Source: Acidobacteriota bacterium
Lineage (GTDB): Bacteria > Acidobacteriota > Terriglobia > 20CM-2-55-15
Direction of reading: 5' to 3'
Length of the DNA stretch: 34,884 nt
Assembly: GCA_003223875.1 (NCBI GenBank)
Contig: QHWY01000176.1
Span: 1-34,884 of the forward strand
Positions 15,529 to 25,124 of this stretch are shown piece by piece. Both the position numbers and the translations under genes were made by a program. The notes under the pieces are model-generated. The model was not told the origin of the DNA. It worked only from the letters and a program-made list of their open reading frames with translations, and made no database searches. Each line of letters starts with the position of its first letter. The stretch's first letter is position 1.

Positions 15529-17031
15529 TTAAGGAACCAGCATGCGGATCATGCCGTCTTGGCGCGACGTGATGAAGAGCTCGCCGTCGCGGCTTCTGCT
15601 GATGTGCAGGTCCGCACGCGGGAGTTTTGCGCCCATCGTTTTATCGATAAGCTCCTGCAGCGAGACGTCGACGCGTTTGCCGCTCTCGTCGCGCACATAG
15701 AGCTGGATTTCTTCGATCGCTGCTACGGTCTGGGGAATGCCGTCATCGGCCTTTTTCATTGCTGCCAGGTCGCTCGCGAAGATGCGCCCCGCAAAAATGT
15801 CACCGAACACGAACTTGCCGCGAAGCTGAGGGATGCGGCCGTAGTAGGCAAACCCATCGGTTACCGATCGACCTTCGTCGTGATCGTACATGGCGACCGG
15901 ATAAGTGAAGCCGTCCTTTACGCGCCCGTCCAAAATCTCCGGCGGCAGCGGAAACAATTCCTCCAACCCGCCACCGCGCACGCGGCCATTCTGCCAAACG
16001 CCCTCGCGCTTCATCCAGCCATAGTTCGCGCCATTGTGGACGATATTGATTTCTTCGACGTTGTTCATCCCGATGTCGGAGGCGAACATCGTGCCGTCCA
16101 TCGGATCCCAGGAGATCCGATGGGCGTTTCGGAAGCCGTACGCATAAATTTCACCAAGCGTATTCGGATCGCCATCGGCAGCAAATTTGTTGGCCATCGG
16201 AATCGTGTAATCACCGAGTCCCTTTACCCCATGCGTCACCGACGGGCTGCGGGGATCAAAACGCAGGATCGCCGTCATGATCGAATCCAGCCGCTGCGTT
16301 TGGGACGGATTGCTCGCGTTCGGTCCTCCGCCATTGCTGAAGCCGTGATCGCTACCGCTCGTGTAGAGCAGCCCGTAGTCGGCATCGCCGGGCTTGGCCG
16401 TCGGGTTGAACTCAACAGCGCCCATCGGATGCGTCAGGTTCGCCACGACATGGGCCTCGCGCAACAGTTCGCGTCTCGTGCCCTGAAAGGTGTTCGCTGC
16501 CGGATTGGTCGCATGCCATTCGGTGATGATGTTGTGATAGGTGACATCCTTCAAACTGTAGCCGATCGGGATAAAGTCGGGTGTTTTGGGATTGCCCGGT
16601 CCGCGTTCGGCGTGCACCGTATAGAACAAGCCATTCTTCGCAAATTCTGGGTGAAAGACGAAACCGATGAAACCGCTTTCAAGCCGGTTGTAAATACCGT
16701 TGGGAAAGGCCTCGCTCACATCCGCGTACGCACGCGGCTTATTGTCCTTGTCGATCAGGTACAGACAGCAGCGGGAATCATTGGCGAAGCGGCGGCCATC
16801 GGGAAGTTCGCGGACGTAGCTGACCCGCGCCCATCCTGCCGGCGACACGTCCTGATCGGCAGGACGGAGGCCTCGAGTGTCGGGAAGGCGGACAACGTCC
16901 CGGATCTCGACGGCGAGTCCGCGCTTCTCGATCCGCGCCGGAATTGGGTTGCTGGTAATCTGGCCGTGGATGCCTGACGCGGTCCACAAAGTCAGGAACA
17001 AAATAGCGGCAAGCGCTACGCGTATACGCAT
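15529..17031 (-). CDS. Secreted PQQ-dependent sugar dehydrogenase (glucose/sorbosone dehydrogenase family)
   Basis: The 500-residue product has a signal peptide (MRIRVALAAILFLTLWTASG) and a six-bladed propeller. Conserved pieces are GFIGFVFHPEFAKNGLFY, TSGSDHGFSNGGG, LGEIYAYGFRNAHRISWDP, DIGMNNVEEINIVHNGANYG and GRIPQLRGKFVFGDI. The last pieces correspond to the PQQ/calcium pocket of soluble glucose dehydrogenase (GxRNxxR and DxGxxxxEEIN). The substrate is an aldose or other polyol in the periplasm. The start is supported by GGGAGG 5 bases before the ATG. The gene faces the cytochrome/copper operon, which could accept its electrons, but that link is speculative. The degenerate fragment at 4133-4541 belongs to the same superfamily. 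Confidence 0.85.
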   Translation of the reverse strand: MRIRVALAAILFLTLWTASGIHGQITSNPIPARIEKRGLAVEIRDVVRLPDTRGLRPADQDVSPAGWARVSYVRELPDGRRFANDSRCCLYLIDKDNKPRAYADVSEAFPNGIYNRLESGFIGFVFHPEFAKNGLFYTVHAERGPGNPKTPDFIPIGYSLKDVTYHNIITEWHATNPAANTFQGTRRELLREAHVVANLTHPMGAVEFNPTAKPGDADYGLLYTSGSDHGFSNGGGPNASNPSQTQRLDSIMTAILRFDPRSPSVTHGVKGLGDYTIPMANKFAADGDPNTLGEIYAYGFRNAHRISWDPMDGTMFASDIGMNNVEEINIVHNGANYGWMKREGVWQNGRVRGGGLEELFPLPPEILDGRVKDGFTYPVAMYDHDEGRSVTDGFAYYGRIPQLRGKFVFGDIFAGRIFASDLAAMKKADDGIPQTVAAIEEIQLYVRDESGKRVDVSLQELIDKTMGAKLPRADLHISRSRDGELFITSRQDGMIRMLVP

Positions 17032-17089
17032 AAGTCCTCCCTACTTGGTTGTAGCGAATTTTCTTATACCAGAGCTTTGCCTATAAAGT

Positions 17090-17198
17090 CCCCTCCTAAG
17101 TTAGGAGGGGTGCCGAGCGCGACAGCGCGAGGCGGGGTGGTTCCAAAGGGAACCTCCCCGCTCGCTTCGCTCGCGTCCCTTCCTAACTTAGGAGGGGA
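17090..17198. repeat. Family B palindromic repeat (copy 1)
   Basis: The left end CCCCTCCTAAGTTAGGAGGG and the right end CCTAACTTAGGAGGGG are inverted copies. Between them is GGGGTGGTTCC followed by an imperfect inverted GGAACCTCCCC. It lies between the upstream end of the sugar dehydrogenase gene and the end of the RND pump gene, both on the minus strand. Copy 2 is at 33163. Confidence 0.85.
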
Positions 17199-17207
17199 GT
17201 TGCGTAA

Positions 17208-20200
17208 TCACCGCTTACGAGAGGCGAAGTAGTACAGAGCCGGCAGCGCGAAGAGTGTCAGAAACAGCGTCGATAGCAGTCCACCGACGACGACCGTCGC
17301 TAGCGGCCGCTGGACGTCGGATCCGATTCCGGTTGCGCGCGCGGCGGGTACCATCCCCAGCATTGCGACCAAGACCATCATGAGGACCGGCCGCATTTGT
17401 GCGAGTGCGCCTCCCACCACTGCTTCTTTCAATTCGACAGCGGGATCGCAACGCCTTCGGTTGATTTCCGAAATCACCAGAACGCCGCTCATCACCGCCA
17501 CTCCAAATAATGAAATAAACCCCACAGCCGCCGAGACGCTCAGGTTGATATGGCGGAGGTAGAGAGCAACAATGCCTCCGACAAGCGAGAAGGGTACATT
17601 CATGAGAACCAAACCCGCATGGCTGACGGAGCCGAAAGTAAAGAACAGGAGAGCGAAAATGACAAGAATCGTTACCGGCAAAATAATCAGCAGACGGCGG
17701 CGAGCCCGTTCCAGGTTCTCGAACTGCCCGCCCCATGTCACTCGATAACCCTCGGGCAACCGGATCTGCTCGCCGAATTTCCGCTGCGCCTCGGCCACGA
17801 AGCTGCCTTGATCGCGGCCTCGAATGTTCGTGCGCACCGAAACCTGCCGCTGGTTCTCTCGGCGGGCAATGATGGTTGCGCCATTGACAACGCCGATCTG
17901 GGCAAGCTGCGACAGAGGCACGCGGCCGCCCTCACGGGTTGGAATCAGGATGTTTCCGATAGTCGCGGCATCGCTCCGCGCGGTGGGCGCATAGCGTACG
18001 GTGACGTCGAATCGCCGTTCGCCTTCGAACAGTGTCGTGGCGGCACGTCCGCCGATGGCCATCTCGATCACTTCCTGAACGTCGCGGACATTGATTCCGT
18101 ACCTTGCCACCTCCTGCCGGTTGATGCGCAGCTGGAGCTGTGCCTGGTTTCCTTCCTGCTCGATCGCGTAATCCGCGGCGCCGCCGACCGTCTGAATCAT
18201 GTTCAGCGCCTGATTGGCGAGCTTTCGCAATTGGGATAAATCGGGCCCGCTGATGATGACGGCCAGATCCGCCGGCGATCCGGTGACGGCTTCGGTGACG
18301 TTGTCGATGATCGGCTGCGTGAAGCTGAAAAATGCTCCCGGAATCGAGTCGTGCAATTTTTCGGCAAGCTCCTCGACGAGATCGGCTTTTACCTTGCCAT
18401 TCTTCCATGTGCTGTAGTCATTAAGAGGAACGAACAATTCGTTGCGATTCGGACCATAGGGATCCGTGCCGGAGTCGTTTCGTCCGCTTTGCGCAGAGAC
18501 CATCTTCACTTCAGGCGACGATTTGATGATCGAGCGAATCCTCGCAGCGACCTCGGCCGATTTCTCTAGCGAGATTCCGGCGGGAAGATTCGCCCGCACC
18601 CACACCACTCCTTCATCCAACTGTGGCAAGAATTCCGTACCGAGAAAGGTACCAAGAACGAACGCTGCAGCCACGATGCTGAACGCCGCCGCAAGCGTCA
18701 CCGGCGCATGCACGACAGCGAGATTCGCCATACGCTCGTACTTCGCATAGAGCCAGGTGAGGACCGGATTTTCCCAACTCTTCGATCCGCTCCGGAACAG
18801 GTATGTCGCGAGAACAGGAATCAGAGTCAACGCCATCAGCATGGAGCCGAGAAGCGCGTAGCAGACCGTGAAGGCCATGGGCGTAAACAATCGGCGCTCG
18901 ACCCGCTCCAGTGTAAATAGAGGAATGTAGGCGGAAATGATAATCAACAACGAGAAGAAGATCGGTCTCTCGACCTCGAGCGCCGCTTCTCGAACCGCAT
19001 CGATCACACTCGTCCGGCTCTGAAAGGGCTGGCGCTCGGACAAGACGTGGACGATGTGCTCCACCATGACAAGCGTGCCGTCGACAATGATGCCGAAATC
19101 GAGAGCTCCCAGGCTCAGCAGGTTTGCCGGAATCCCTGAAAATTGCATGCAAACGAATGCGAACAAAAGCGACATCGGAATGGTAACCGCGGTGAGAAGC
19201 GCGGCCCGAACATTTCCGAGAAAAAGGAAGAGGACGGCGATAACGATGACGAGCCCTTCAAGCAACGTGTGCGAGACCGTATGCAGGGTATTGTTGACAA
19301 GGTCCGTGCGATCGTAAATCGGCGAAATCTTGACGTCGCCCAGGAGAGTAGTGCTGTTCAGCTCGTCGACGGCTTCGTGAATACCTTTCAACACCTCGCT
19401 TGGATTCTCTCCGCGCCGCATCAGCACGATGCCTTCGACACCGCCTGTATCCTCACCAATACCAAAGATGCCTGTGGGCGGCGCGGAACCGAGCTTCACC
19501 GCACCAATATCTTTGATGTATACCGGCGTTCCATTTACAGCGGTGACGACGATATTTTCGATGTCCGAAACCGACTGGATCAGTCCGACCCCACGCACGA
19601 CCATCGATTGCTGGCGGTTGTCCAGAAGCGCGCCGCCGGCATTTTGATTGTTCGCATTGACGGCCTGTGCCACTTGCGCAATCGAAAGGTCATATTTGCT
19701 CAGGGCTAAAGGATCGATTTCGATCTGGTATTGTTTGATCAAGCCGCCGAAGGGGGTAACGTCGGTGACACCCGGCACCTGAAGCAATCGGGGTTCGATG
19801 ACCCAATCTTCCAGTTCTCGAAGACGCACGGGATCGGGATTTTCACTTTCAAGCGTGTATCGATAAAGCTCTCCAATCGGGGTCGATAGCGGGCCCAACG
19901 TCGGCTCGACTCCGTCGGGTATGACAGCATCGCGGAGTTTCTCCAGAACCACCTGTCTGGCAAAGTAATCATCGGTTCCATAGGCGAAGGTCAGTTCGAC
20001 AACCGACAGTCCGAAAATGGTCCGCGAACGGCGTGCAATAACCTTCGGAACACTGTTCAAGGCGCGCTCGATCGGGACACTGATTTGCTGCTCGACTTCC
20101 TCGGCCGCGTGGCCCGGAAAAAGGGTGATGACGACGACCTGTGTATCGGAGATGTCCGGATAAGCCTCGATCTTTAATTGACTGTATGCCCACACTCCCA

Positions 20201-20276
20201 AACCGATGAGGCCGATTCCCATCAGCACCGATAGGAATCGCTGATGGAGTGCGGCGGGCAGCAGTTTTGCGATCAT
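17208..20276 (-). CDS. Heavy-metal RND efflux pump, inner-membrane subunit (CzcA/CusA-like)
   Basis: The 1022-residue product has the full RND length and the HME-RND signature in helix 4: GALDFGIIVDGTLVMVEH, with the two Asp and the Glu of the proton path. The N-terminus (LGVWAYSQLKIEAYPDI and TLFPGHAAEEVEQQISVPIE) and ITLFPG are typical of CzcA/CusA/NccA. The metal (Cu/Ag versus Zn/Co/Ni) cannot be decided by eye. DFGxxxDG agrees with the group that includes CzcA and NccA. The ATG overlaps the stop of the adaptor gene by 4 bases (ATGA), so the two are translationally coupled. No outer-membrane CusC/CzcC channel and no metal-responsive regulator is encoded nearby, so the channel must come from elsewhere in the genome. 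Confidence 0.93.
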   Translation of the reverse strand: MIAKLLPAALHQRFLSVLMGIGLIGLGVWAYSQLKIEAYPDISDTQVVVITLFPGHAAEEVEQQISVPIERALNSVPKVIARRSRTIFGLSVVELTFAYGTDDYFARQVVLEKLRDAVIPDGVEPTLGPLSTPIGELYRYTLESENPDPVRLRELEDWVIEPRLLQVPGVTDVTPFGGLIKQYQIEIDPLALSKYDLSIAQVAQAVNANNQNAGGALLDNRQQSMVVRGVGLIQSVSDIENIVVTAVNGTPVYIKDIGAVKLGSAPPTGIFGIGEDTGGVEGIVLMRRGENPSEVLKGIHEAVDELNSTTLLGDVKISPIYDRTDLVNNTLHTVSHTLLEGLVIVIAVLFLFLGNVRAALLTAVTIPMSLLFAFVCMQFSGIPANLLSLGALDFGIIVDGTLVMVEHIVHVLSERQPFQSRTSVIDAVREAALEVERPIFFSLLIIISAYIPLFTLERVERRLFTPMAFTVCYALLGSMLMALTLIPVLATYLFRSGSKSWENPVLTWLYAKYERMANLAVVHAPVTLAAAFSIVAAAFVLGTFLGTEFLPQLDEGVVWVRANLPAGISLEKSAEVAARIRSIIKSSPEVKMVSAQSGRNDSGTDPYGPNRNELFVPLNDYSTWKNGKVKADLVEELAEKLHDSIPGAFFSFTQPIIDNVTEAVTGSPADLAVIISGPDLSQLRKLANQALNMIQTVGGAADYAIEQEGNQAQLQLRINRQEVARYGINVRDVQEVIEMAIGGRAATTLFEGERRFDVTVRYAPTARSDAATIGNILIPTREGGRVPLSQLAQIGVVNGATIIARRENQRQVSVRTNIRGRDQGSFVAEAQRKFGEQIRLPEGYRVTWGGQFENLERARRRLLIILPVTILVIFALLFFTFGSVSHAGLVLMNVPFSLVGGIVALYLRHINLSVSAAVGFISLFGVAVMSGVLVISEINRRRCDPAVELKEAVVGGALAQMRPVLMMVLVAMLGMVPAARATGIGSDVQRPLATVVVGGLLSTLFLTLFALPALYYFASRKR

Positions 20277-21442
20277 GTGAGGCTCCTGAACAGACCCTTG
20301 ACCAGCATTGCTCCATCAACAACAATCCTGTCGCCGCGCACGACTCCCGACACAACGGGAATCCAATCTCCAGTTCGTTTCCCCACCGTAACTTCCGTTT
20401 GTTTGAAGCGTCCCGGTTCCACTTCGACAAAGACAATGCTCTTTCCCCCGGTCTGAATGACGGCTGCGGGAGGTAAAACCGGCATGACTTTCATTGATGC
20501 GACGTGATGAACGCTGCCGAACATCTCGGACCGGAGCCGTCCGCTGGGATTCTGAATTTCCGCTTGCACTTTTACTGTTCGTGTTTGCGGATTGACGGTA
20601 TCTGCAATCCGAGAGACGTGCCCTTCAAATGCCTCGCCGGGATAGGCTACCAGCGAGATTCCGACTTTCTCCTGAAGCTGAATGAAACGGATGTAGCTCT
20701 CGGGGACATCCGCGGAAACCCAAACAGAGCTGAGGTCGGCGATTGTCATCAACGGCGCGTTCGTGTCGTTTCGATATTCACCGGACACGACGCTCATCTC
20801 GAGCACCTTTCCCGAAATCGGCGATCGAACGACGACAGGTTGTTGAAAGTATCCGGGCTGGAGGCCCAGCACTGTCAGGTGGTTTTTGGCTTGCTCACGG
20901 ATCGCATTGGCTTGCTCGGTTGCGGCTTTCGACTGAGCCCACACGGTCTCAGCGGCAAGCAGATCTTTTTGCGCCATGGCTTCGTGTTGGAAGAGATCTT
21001 TCGTCCGGTTGTAATCCATCTCGGCTTTAAGTTCAGCCGACTTCGCTAAAGTGACGGCCGCTTCGGCTTGCAAATGCGCCGAGAGCGCGGATTCGCTATC
21101 TGGACTATGAATCGCCATCACCGGTTCACCTTTCCTGACGAAGTCCCCGATTTTCACGAATACGTCCGCCACCTGGCCGGCGACAGGAGCTACGATGTGG
21201 GATACACGGTTCGGATTCACTTCAATTTTGCCGGGCGCTACAACCTCATCCGTAGGAACGGCTGCGGTCTGGACCGGCTCAACTCGAATCTGTTCGAGCA
21301 TGTTGGATTGTTTCGGAATTGCAATGAAATCAGGGCTCACGGCGGTCTCCTCGACGTTTGCCTTAACGGCTGTGGAACGCAGATCAGTGTGAGAGCAACC
21401 GGCAGAAAATAAGCAGACGACAATGAAGAAAACGAGCAACAT
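20273..21442 (-). CDS. RND efflux periplasmic adaptor lipoprotein (CusB/CzcB-like)
   Basis: The product has 389 residues from ATG 21442. The start is set by GGAGGTGAT just upstream and by the lipobox in VVCLFSAGC. The longer frame to 21580 adds a repeat-derived leader and is not believed. Domains in order are an N-terminal lipid anchor, a beta-barrel/lipoyl half (APVAGQVADVFVKIGDFVRK), a helical hairpin (about residues 110-190, SALSAHLQAEAAVTLAKSA), the second lipoyl half (VVRSPISGKVLEMSVVSGE) and a membrane-proximal domain. It links the RND pump to an outer-membrane channel. The 4-base overlap with the pump gene marks an operon. No methionine- or histidine-rich metal-binding N-terminus is visible. 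Confidence 0.92.
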   Translation of the reverse strand: MLLVFFIVVCLFSAGCSHTDLRSTAVKANVEETAVSPDFIAIPKQSNMLEQIRVEPVQTAAVPTDEVVAPGKIEVNPNRVSHIVAPVAGQVADVFVKIGDFVRKGEPVMAIHSPDSESALSAHLQAEAAVTLAKSAELKAEMDYNRTKDLFQHEAMAQKDLLAAETVWAQSKAATEQANAIREQAKNHLTVLGLQPGYFQQPVVVRSPISGKVLEMSVVSGEYRNDTNAPLMTIADLSSVWVSADVPESYIRFIQLQEKVGISLVAYPGEAFEGHVSRIADTVNPQTRTVKVQAEIQNPSGRLRSEMFGSVHHVASMKVMPVLPPAAVIQTGGKSIVFVEVEPGRFKQTEVTVGKRTGDWIPVVSGVVRGDRIVVDGAMLVKGLFRSLT

Positions 21443-21483
21443 CGAAATCACCTCCGGCAATGGCTTGTACAAAAACTCGGCGT

Positions 21484-21612
21484 GGTCACTGAAGCGGCGG
21501 TCTATGACCGCCGGATATCCCGCAAAAAGGCATATCGCTGGCGGTCCGCGAAGCGCAAGCGCGAAGGCGCGCAGCCTCAACGACAGACCGCCGCTTCTAC
21601 AGTGGCAATAGC
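21484..21612. repeat. Family D repeat (copy 1)
   Basis: The left end reads TCACTGAAGCGGCGGTCTAT and the right end is close to its inverse (GACCGCCGCTTCTACAGTGG). The middle holds TGACCGCCGGATATC and GCGAAGCGCAAGCGCGAAGG. A related unit lies at 22312-22412. The element sits between the adaptor gene and the FG-GAP gene and provides the false N-terminal extension of the adaptor frame. Confidence 0.6.
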
Positions 21613-21616
21613 ATCG

Positions 21617-22246
21617 CTAGACGGCGGCCGGAGGTGCTCTGAGAGGCGGACGGTGTTCGAGAAATACGGAAAACGGTAAGAGAGCTTCAGGACGGTGATG
21701 TGTTTGGCGAACTGGATCCGGTATCTGCGATCGTGCGCATTTAACGAGAAGAAATACCTGCAACCGCGGAGCGGCTTCGGCGAAATCATTGCCTTGTGTT
21801 ATTGGTATTTCTTCGATCGTGTGCGGCTCGGCCCATATCGAAGGGGCGTATCGGCCGGCTTCACCCCGCTCGAATCTTCCGGTTCCGTCATTGATCCATA
21901 CGCCGATGGGACGCCGAAATGGCAGGCTTGTGACGACCAAATCGAGATCGTGGTCGCCGTCCAGGTCCTGAGTCGCGATGTTGAATCCGGTTGCTGACAG
22001 GTCGAAGATCGTAAAGGAGCTCGCCTGAGTCGAACTCGTCAAGCTCACGTCGATCCGATATAAGAAACCGGCAAGACTGTTTCCGCTGCGGCTCCCCACC
22101 GCTACATCGAGTCGATGATCGCCATCGAGATCGGCGATGACCAGCGGCGGTGAAGTCGTTGAGCCTAATTGCGGTGTTGCTGCAACGGCGGGAGCCGCGA
22201 GAGCGAAGAGAATGCCCAAAGCAGAAAGCAACCACTTCACAGGCAT
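21617..22246 (-). CDS. Secreted FG-GAP/VCBS-repeat protein, short
   Basis: The 209-residue product has a signal peptide (LLSALGILFALAAPAVA) and two clear FG-GAP calcium-binding motifs, VIADLDGDHRLDVAVGS and TQDLDGDHDLDLVVTS. Each has the DxDGDxxLD loop. GVWINDGTGRFERG completes a blade. A full FG-GAP propeller needs about seven repeats and only two or three are present, so this is a short member or a truncated one. The last 60 residues lose the FG-GAP pattern, and the frame stops just before a family D repeat. The ATG at 22246 has no strong Shine-Dalgarno sequence. It is on the same strand as, and upstream of, the efflux genes, possibly as the first gene of their transcript. Confidence 0.65.
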   Translation of the reverse strand: MPVKWLLSALGILFALAAPAVAATPQLGSTTSPPLVIADLDGDHRLDVAVGSRSGNSLAGFLYRIDVSLTSSTQASSFTIFDLSATGFNIATQDLDGDHDLDLVVTSLPFRRPIGVWINDGTGRFERGEAGRYAPSIWAEPHTIEEIPITQGNDFAEAAPRLQVFLLVKCARSQIPDPVRQTHHRPEALLPFSVFLEHRPPLRAPPAAV

Positions 22247-22311
22247 GCAAAATACTATAGCACGGTGAAAAACAATATAAGCCTCTCGTCCCGAGGTAGT
22301 GACTCAGTTTC

Positions 22312-22412
22312 AAGTGTAGCGGCTGGTCTGTGACCGCCGGCGATCTCCAAATTGCTGGAATGTCCGCTTGATTCCAATTAATTCATGTCTTCTGTGAGCG
22401 CCGCTACGGGAG
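22312..22412. repeat. Family D repeat (copy 2)
   Basis: It begins CAAGTGTAGCGGCTGGTCTG with TGACCGCCGG following, and ends with the inverted form GTGAGCGCCGCTACGGG. It resembles the element at 21484-21612. It lies between the FG-GAP gene and the lipocalin-like gene. Confidence 0.55.
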
Positions 22413-22413
22413 A

Positions 22414-22845
22414 TTACTTAAACGCTTCGACGCGCTGCCATGTCAGCGTGTTGATGAACTCGCGGGTGTCGGAGCCACTCGTTCGCGGAGTGGTTTCGAT
22501 CGTGAGTGTGTCGCCTTCGACGGAGAAACAGCGCACCAGACGCCCGCCGGTCCAACTCTCGTTCCATGACAACTCCACGGCATGGGTCACTCTATTGCCT
22601 TCTACTGTGTAGGTGCCGATATAGGAGCTCATGATGGACCGGAACAAGCGTATGGATTCCTGATCTGTAAGAACGGATCCTGCCGGAGGCTTGCGATCGG
22701 CTTCCAGGGTGAGCGACATCACGTAGCCTCCGGGCGTGTAGAGAATATAGGCCTGGGGAAGCATGTCGTTGCGAACTTCGCCCGTGTCCAGGTACCTGCG
22801 GGAATAGGATCGGAGCTTCCAGACCCCTGCGATGTCATGATTCAT
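22414..22845 (-). CDS. Lipocalin-like domain protein
   Basis: The 143-residue product matches the lipocalin-like family (Lipocalin_5 type). It begins IAGVWKLRSYSRRYLDTGEV, contains YILYTPGGYVMSLT and YIGTYTVEGNRVTHAVELSW, and ends LTIETTPRT...LTWQRVEA. No signal peptide is present, so it is cytoplasmic. Such proteins form a small beta-barrel that binds a hydrophobic ligand. The ligand is unknown. It is divergent from the propeller gene and separated from it by about 107 bases. Confidence 0.8.
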   Translation of the reverse strand: MNHDIAGVWKLRSYSRRYLDTGEVRNDMLPQAYILYTPGGYVMSLTLEADRKPPAGSVLTDQESIRLFRSIMSSYIGTYTVEGNRVTHAVELSWNESWTGGRLVRCFSVEGDTLTIETTPRTSGSDTREFINTLTWQRVEAFK

Positions 22846-22889
22846 TGGCGTTTGGCGTCAAGCCAAATCATATTAAACCGGATTTGCAA

Positions 22890-22917
22890 TTGTGAAGAAA
22901 GCAGAGAACGTTATAAT
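22890..22917 (+). promoter_or_regulatory. Predicted sigma-70-type promoter of the propeller gene
   Basis: TTGTGA (22890-22895), a 16-base spacer and a perfect TATAAT (22912-22917) lie 36 bases upstream of ATG 22953, in the divergent interval. Confidence 0.5.
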
Positions 22918-22952
22918 CGCAGGCAACAACTGCCTGAGAAGCGAGGACAGAT

Positions 22953-25091
22953 ATGCTCCGAACCAAGCAATTTCCGCGAGTAAGCATCGCTGCTGCAGTT
23001 CTGGCCGCGGTTACCGCCTGTGTCATCTTTGCCGGACCGTCCCAATTGAAACCTTCCGGTTATCCTCAACTCGTCGCGACTCAACCTTTGCCGGAAATGA
23101 GCGGCGAGATATGTCTGGAAATGGCATCTCTACAGGAACCGAAGGCGCCGCTACGTACGGCATCCGCCAACGCAAATCGAGCGCCGACGAGCGATGCGGA
23201 CCGGTCTCCTCTCCGGATCATTCACGACACCTATCCGACGTACAGCGCCATTGGTGTGGACACCAATTCGAACGAAATATTTCTCCAAGATGAGAATCTG
23301 TTTGGGATCAAGGTATTTAATCGGACCGACAACACTCCGCCCGGCGCTGCGTTTACCGAGCCGAAGCGGATTCTCGGAGGCCTCCTGACGAAGTTGGAAT
23401 TTAACTGCGGTCTTTATATCGATCCGAAGAGCGGCGACATTTACTCGGTCAACAACGATACCGTCGATAGGTTGACCGTGTTTCCTCGCGAAGCAAAGGG
23501 AAACGTGAAGGCGATGCGCGAACTGCATACTCCGCACCGCGCCTATGGCATCGCCGTAGACGAGGAAGCGCAGGAGCTCTACTTGACAATCGAGCATCCG
23601 CCCGAGGTCGATGTCTATCGCAAGACGGCCAGTGGTGAGGACAAACCGATCCGAACTCTAAAGGGAGATAACACGGGTTTAGCGGACGCTCACGGAATTG
23701 CCATCGATCCAAAGAACGGCTGGATGTTCGTCAGTAATCATGGCAGCGCGAGTAGCCCCACAAAAAAAGGCGGTCGGTTTGATCCGCCTTCAATTACCGT
23801 GTATCCCCTGAAGGCAACCGGCGATACCGCGCCGATTCGTACGATCGCCGGACCCAAAACCCAATTGAACTGGCCGGCCCATACCTTCCTGGATCGAGAA
23901 CACGGGGAATTGTATGTGGCCAACGACGCTGGCGACTCGATTCTGGTCTTCCGCGAGACGGATAACGGCGACGTGGCTCCCACGCGGATGCTCAAGGGAC
24001 CCCAGACCAGCCTGAAGAATCCCACCAGCCTATTCGTAGACACGAAAAACGATGAGCTGCTTGTTTCCAATATGGGCAATCATTCCGCCACCGTCTATCG
24101 CCGGACCGCGACGGGAGATGTGGTGCCGTTGCGGACCATCCGGAGTGCGCCGCGGGGCAAGCAGGCGGATATGATTGGGAATCCGGGAGCTGCAGCATAT
24201 GACAGCAAGCGGGAAGAGATCCTGGTACCGAACTGAGTGGCGCATCCGCAGATTGCGGCTTTCGCCAGGTTGGCGAAGGAGAATTCCCAGCCCACTCGCG
24301 TACTCGCCGGCCAAACCACGCTGCTCAGCCGGACGATGCACGATATCCGCTATGACGCTGTCCACGATGAGATCTTCGTCAACAATCCTTTTGCGCAAGC
24401 CATTCTGGTTTTCCGCGGAGCGGCTCAGGGTGAGGAACCTCCTATTCGGATCATCCAAGGCCCTAATACGCGTTTGGAAGGACAGGTGGACCGGCTCGAC
24501 GTCGATCCGGTGCACAACGAAATCTATATCCCCAATCACGAAAAGATCCTTATATTTCCCCGTGATGGCAATGGAGATGTCGCGCCGATCCGGATCATCA
24601 CCGGTCCCGATACGCAACTGAACGATGTGGAATCACTCGCTGTGGATCCAATCCACAACGTGATTGTCACGGCAGGCGCTAGACCTCCCACGGCGCCTGG
24701 ACAAACCAGGAGCCAAGCGGATCAGGTCTATGGAGGAGCCCTGCTGATCTTCAACCGCACCGACAGCGGGAATGTCAAACCGATTGGCGTCATCCAAGGT
24801 CCGAAGGCTCGGATTGTCCGGATCAACCAAATTCAGATCCAGGCGACCAAGGGTTGGATTGTTGCGACGCAACCGGGCAAGTACGAGGAGCAGGAACCGG
24901 AGGGTGTCTTCGTCGGTGTTTGGAGTATCAACGATCGCGGCGACGCTCCACCCCGCTGGTTCATCGGCGGACCCAAGAGCCAAATCAAGAAACCTCGGGG
25001 TGTCGCTTTGAACCCGAAGGACAAAGAGCTGATCGTCGCCGACATGCGCCTCAATAAGGTATTGACTTATTATTTCCCGGAAATTTTTTAG
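22953..25091 (+). CDS. Secreted beta-propeller (NHL/6-bladed type) protein interrupted by an in-frame TGA
   Basis: Two ORFs, 22953-24236 and 24237-25091, are in the same frame and are separated only by a TGA at 24234-24236. The first has an exported N-terminus (VSIAAAVLAAVTACVIFAGP) and several blades. Each blade has the pattern EIxVxN...VFxRxAxGDVxPxRxIxGPxTxL...GIAVD. The last blade of ORF 1 ends EEILVPN, and ORF 2 continues VAHPQIAAFARLAKENSQPT, which is exactly the rest of that blade. ORF 2 has no signal peptide or Shine-Dalgarno sequence, and would begin with the GTG directly after the stop. The most likely reading is one gene of 712 codons with a nonsense change or a read-through stop. 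Propellers of this kind bind ligands or act as lactonases; no catalytic residues can be assigned. Confidence 0.75.
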
Positions 25092-25124
25092 GCCGCAGCG
25101 GCTGGAGTATTCTGAAAGGCAGCC

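Noticed and set aside
15490..16977. 495-codon plus-strand ORF
   Set aside because: It is the antisense of the PQQ-type sugar dehydrogenase, whose conserved motifs are clear on the minus strand; the plus-strand translation has no recognisable motif.
24234..24236. TGA as selenocysteine codon
   Set aside because: A beta-propeller blade strand is not a redox site, and no SECIS-like hairpin was noticed directly downstream; nonsense change, read-through or error is more likely.
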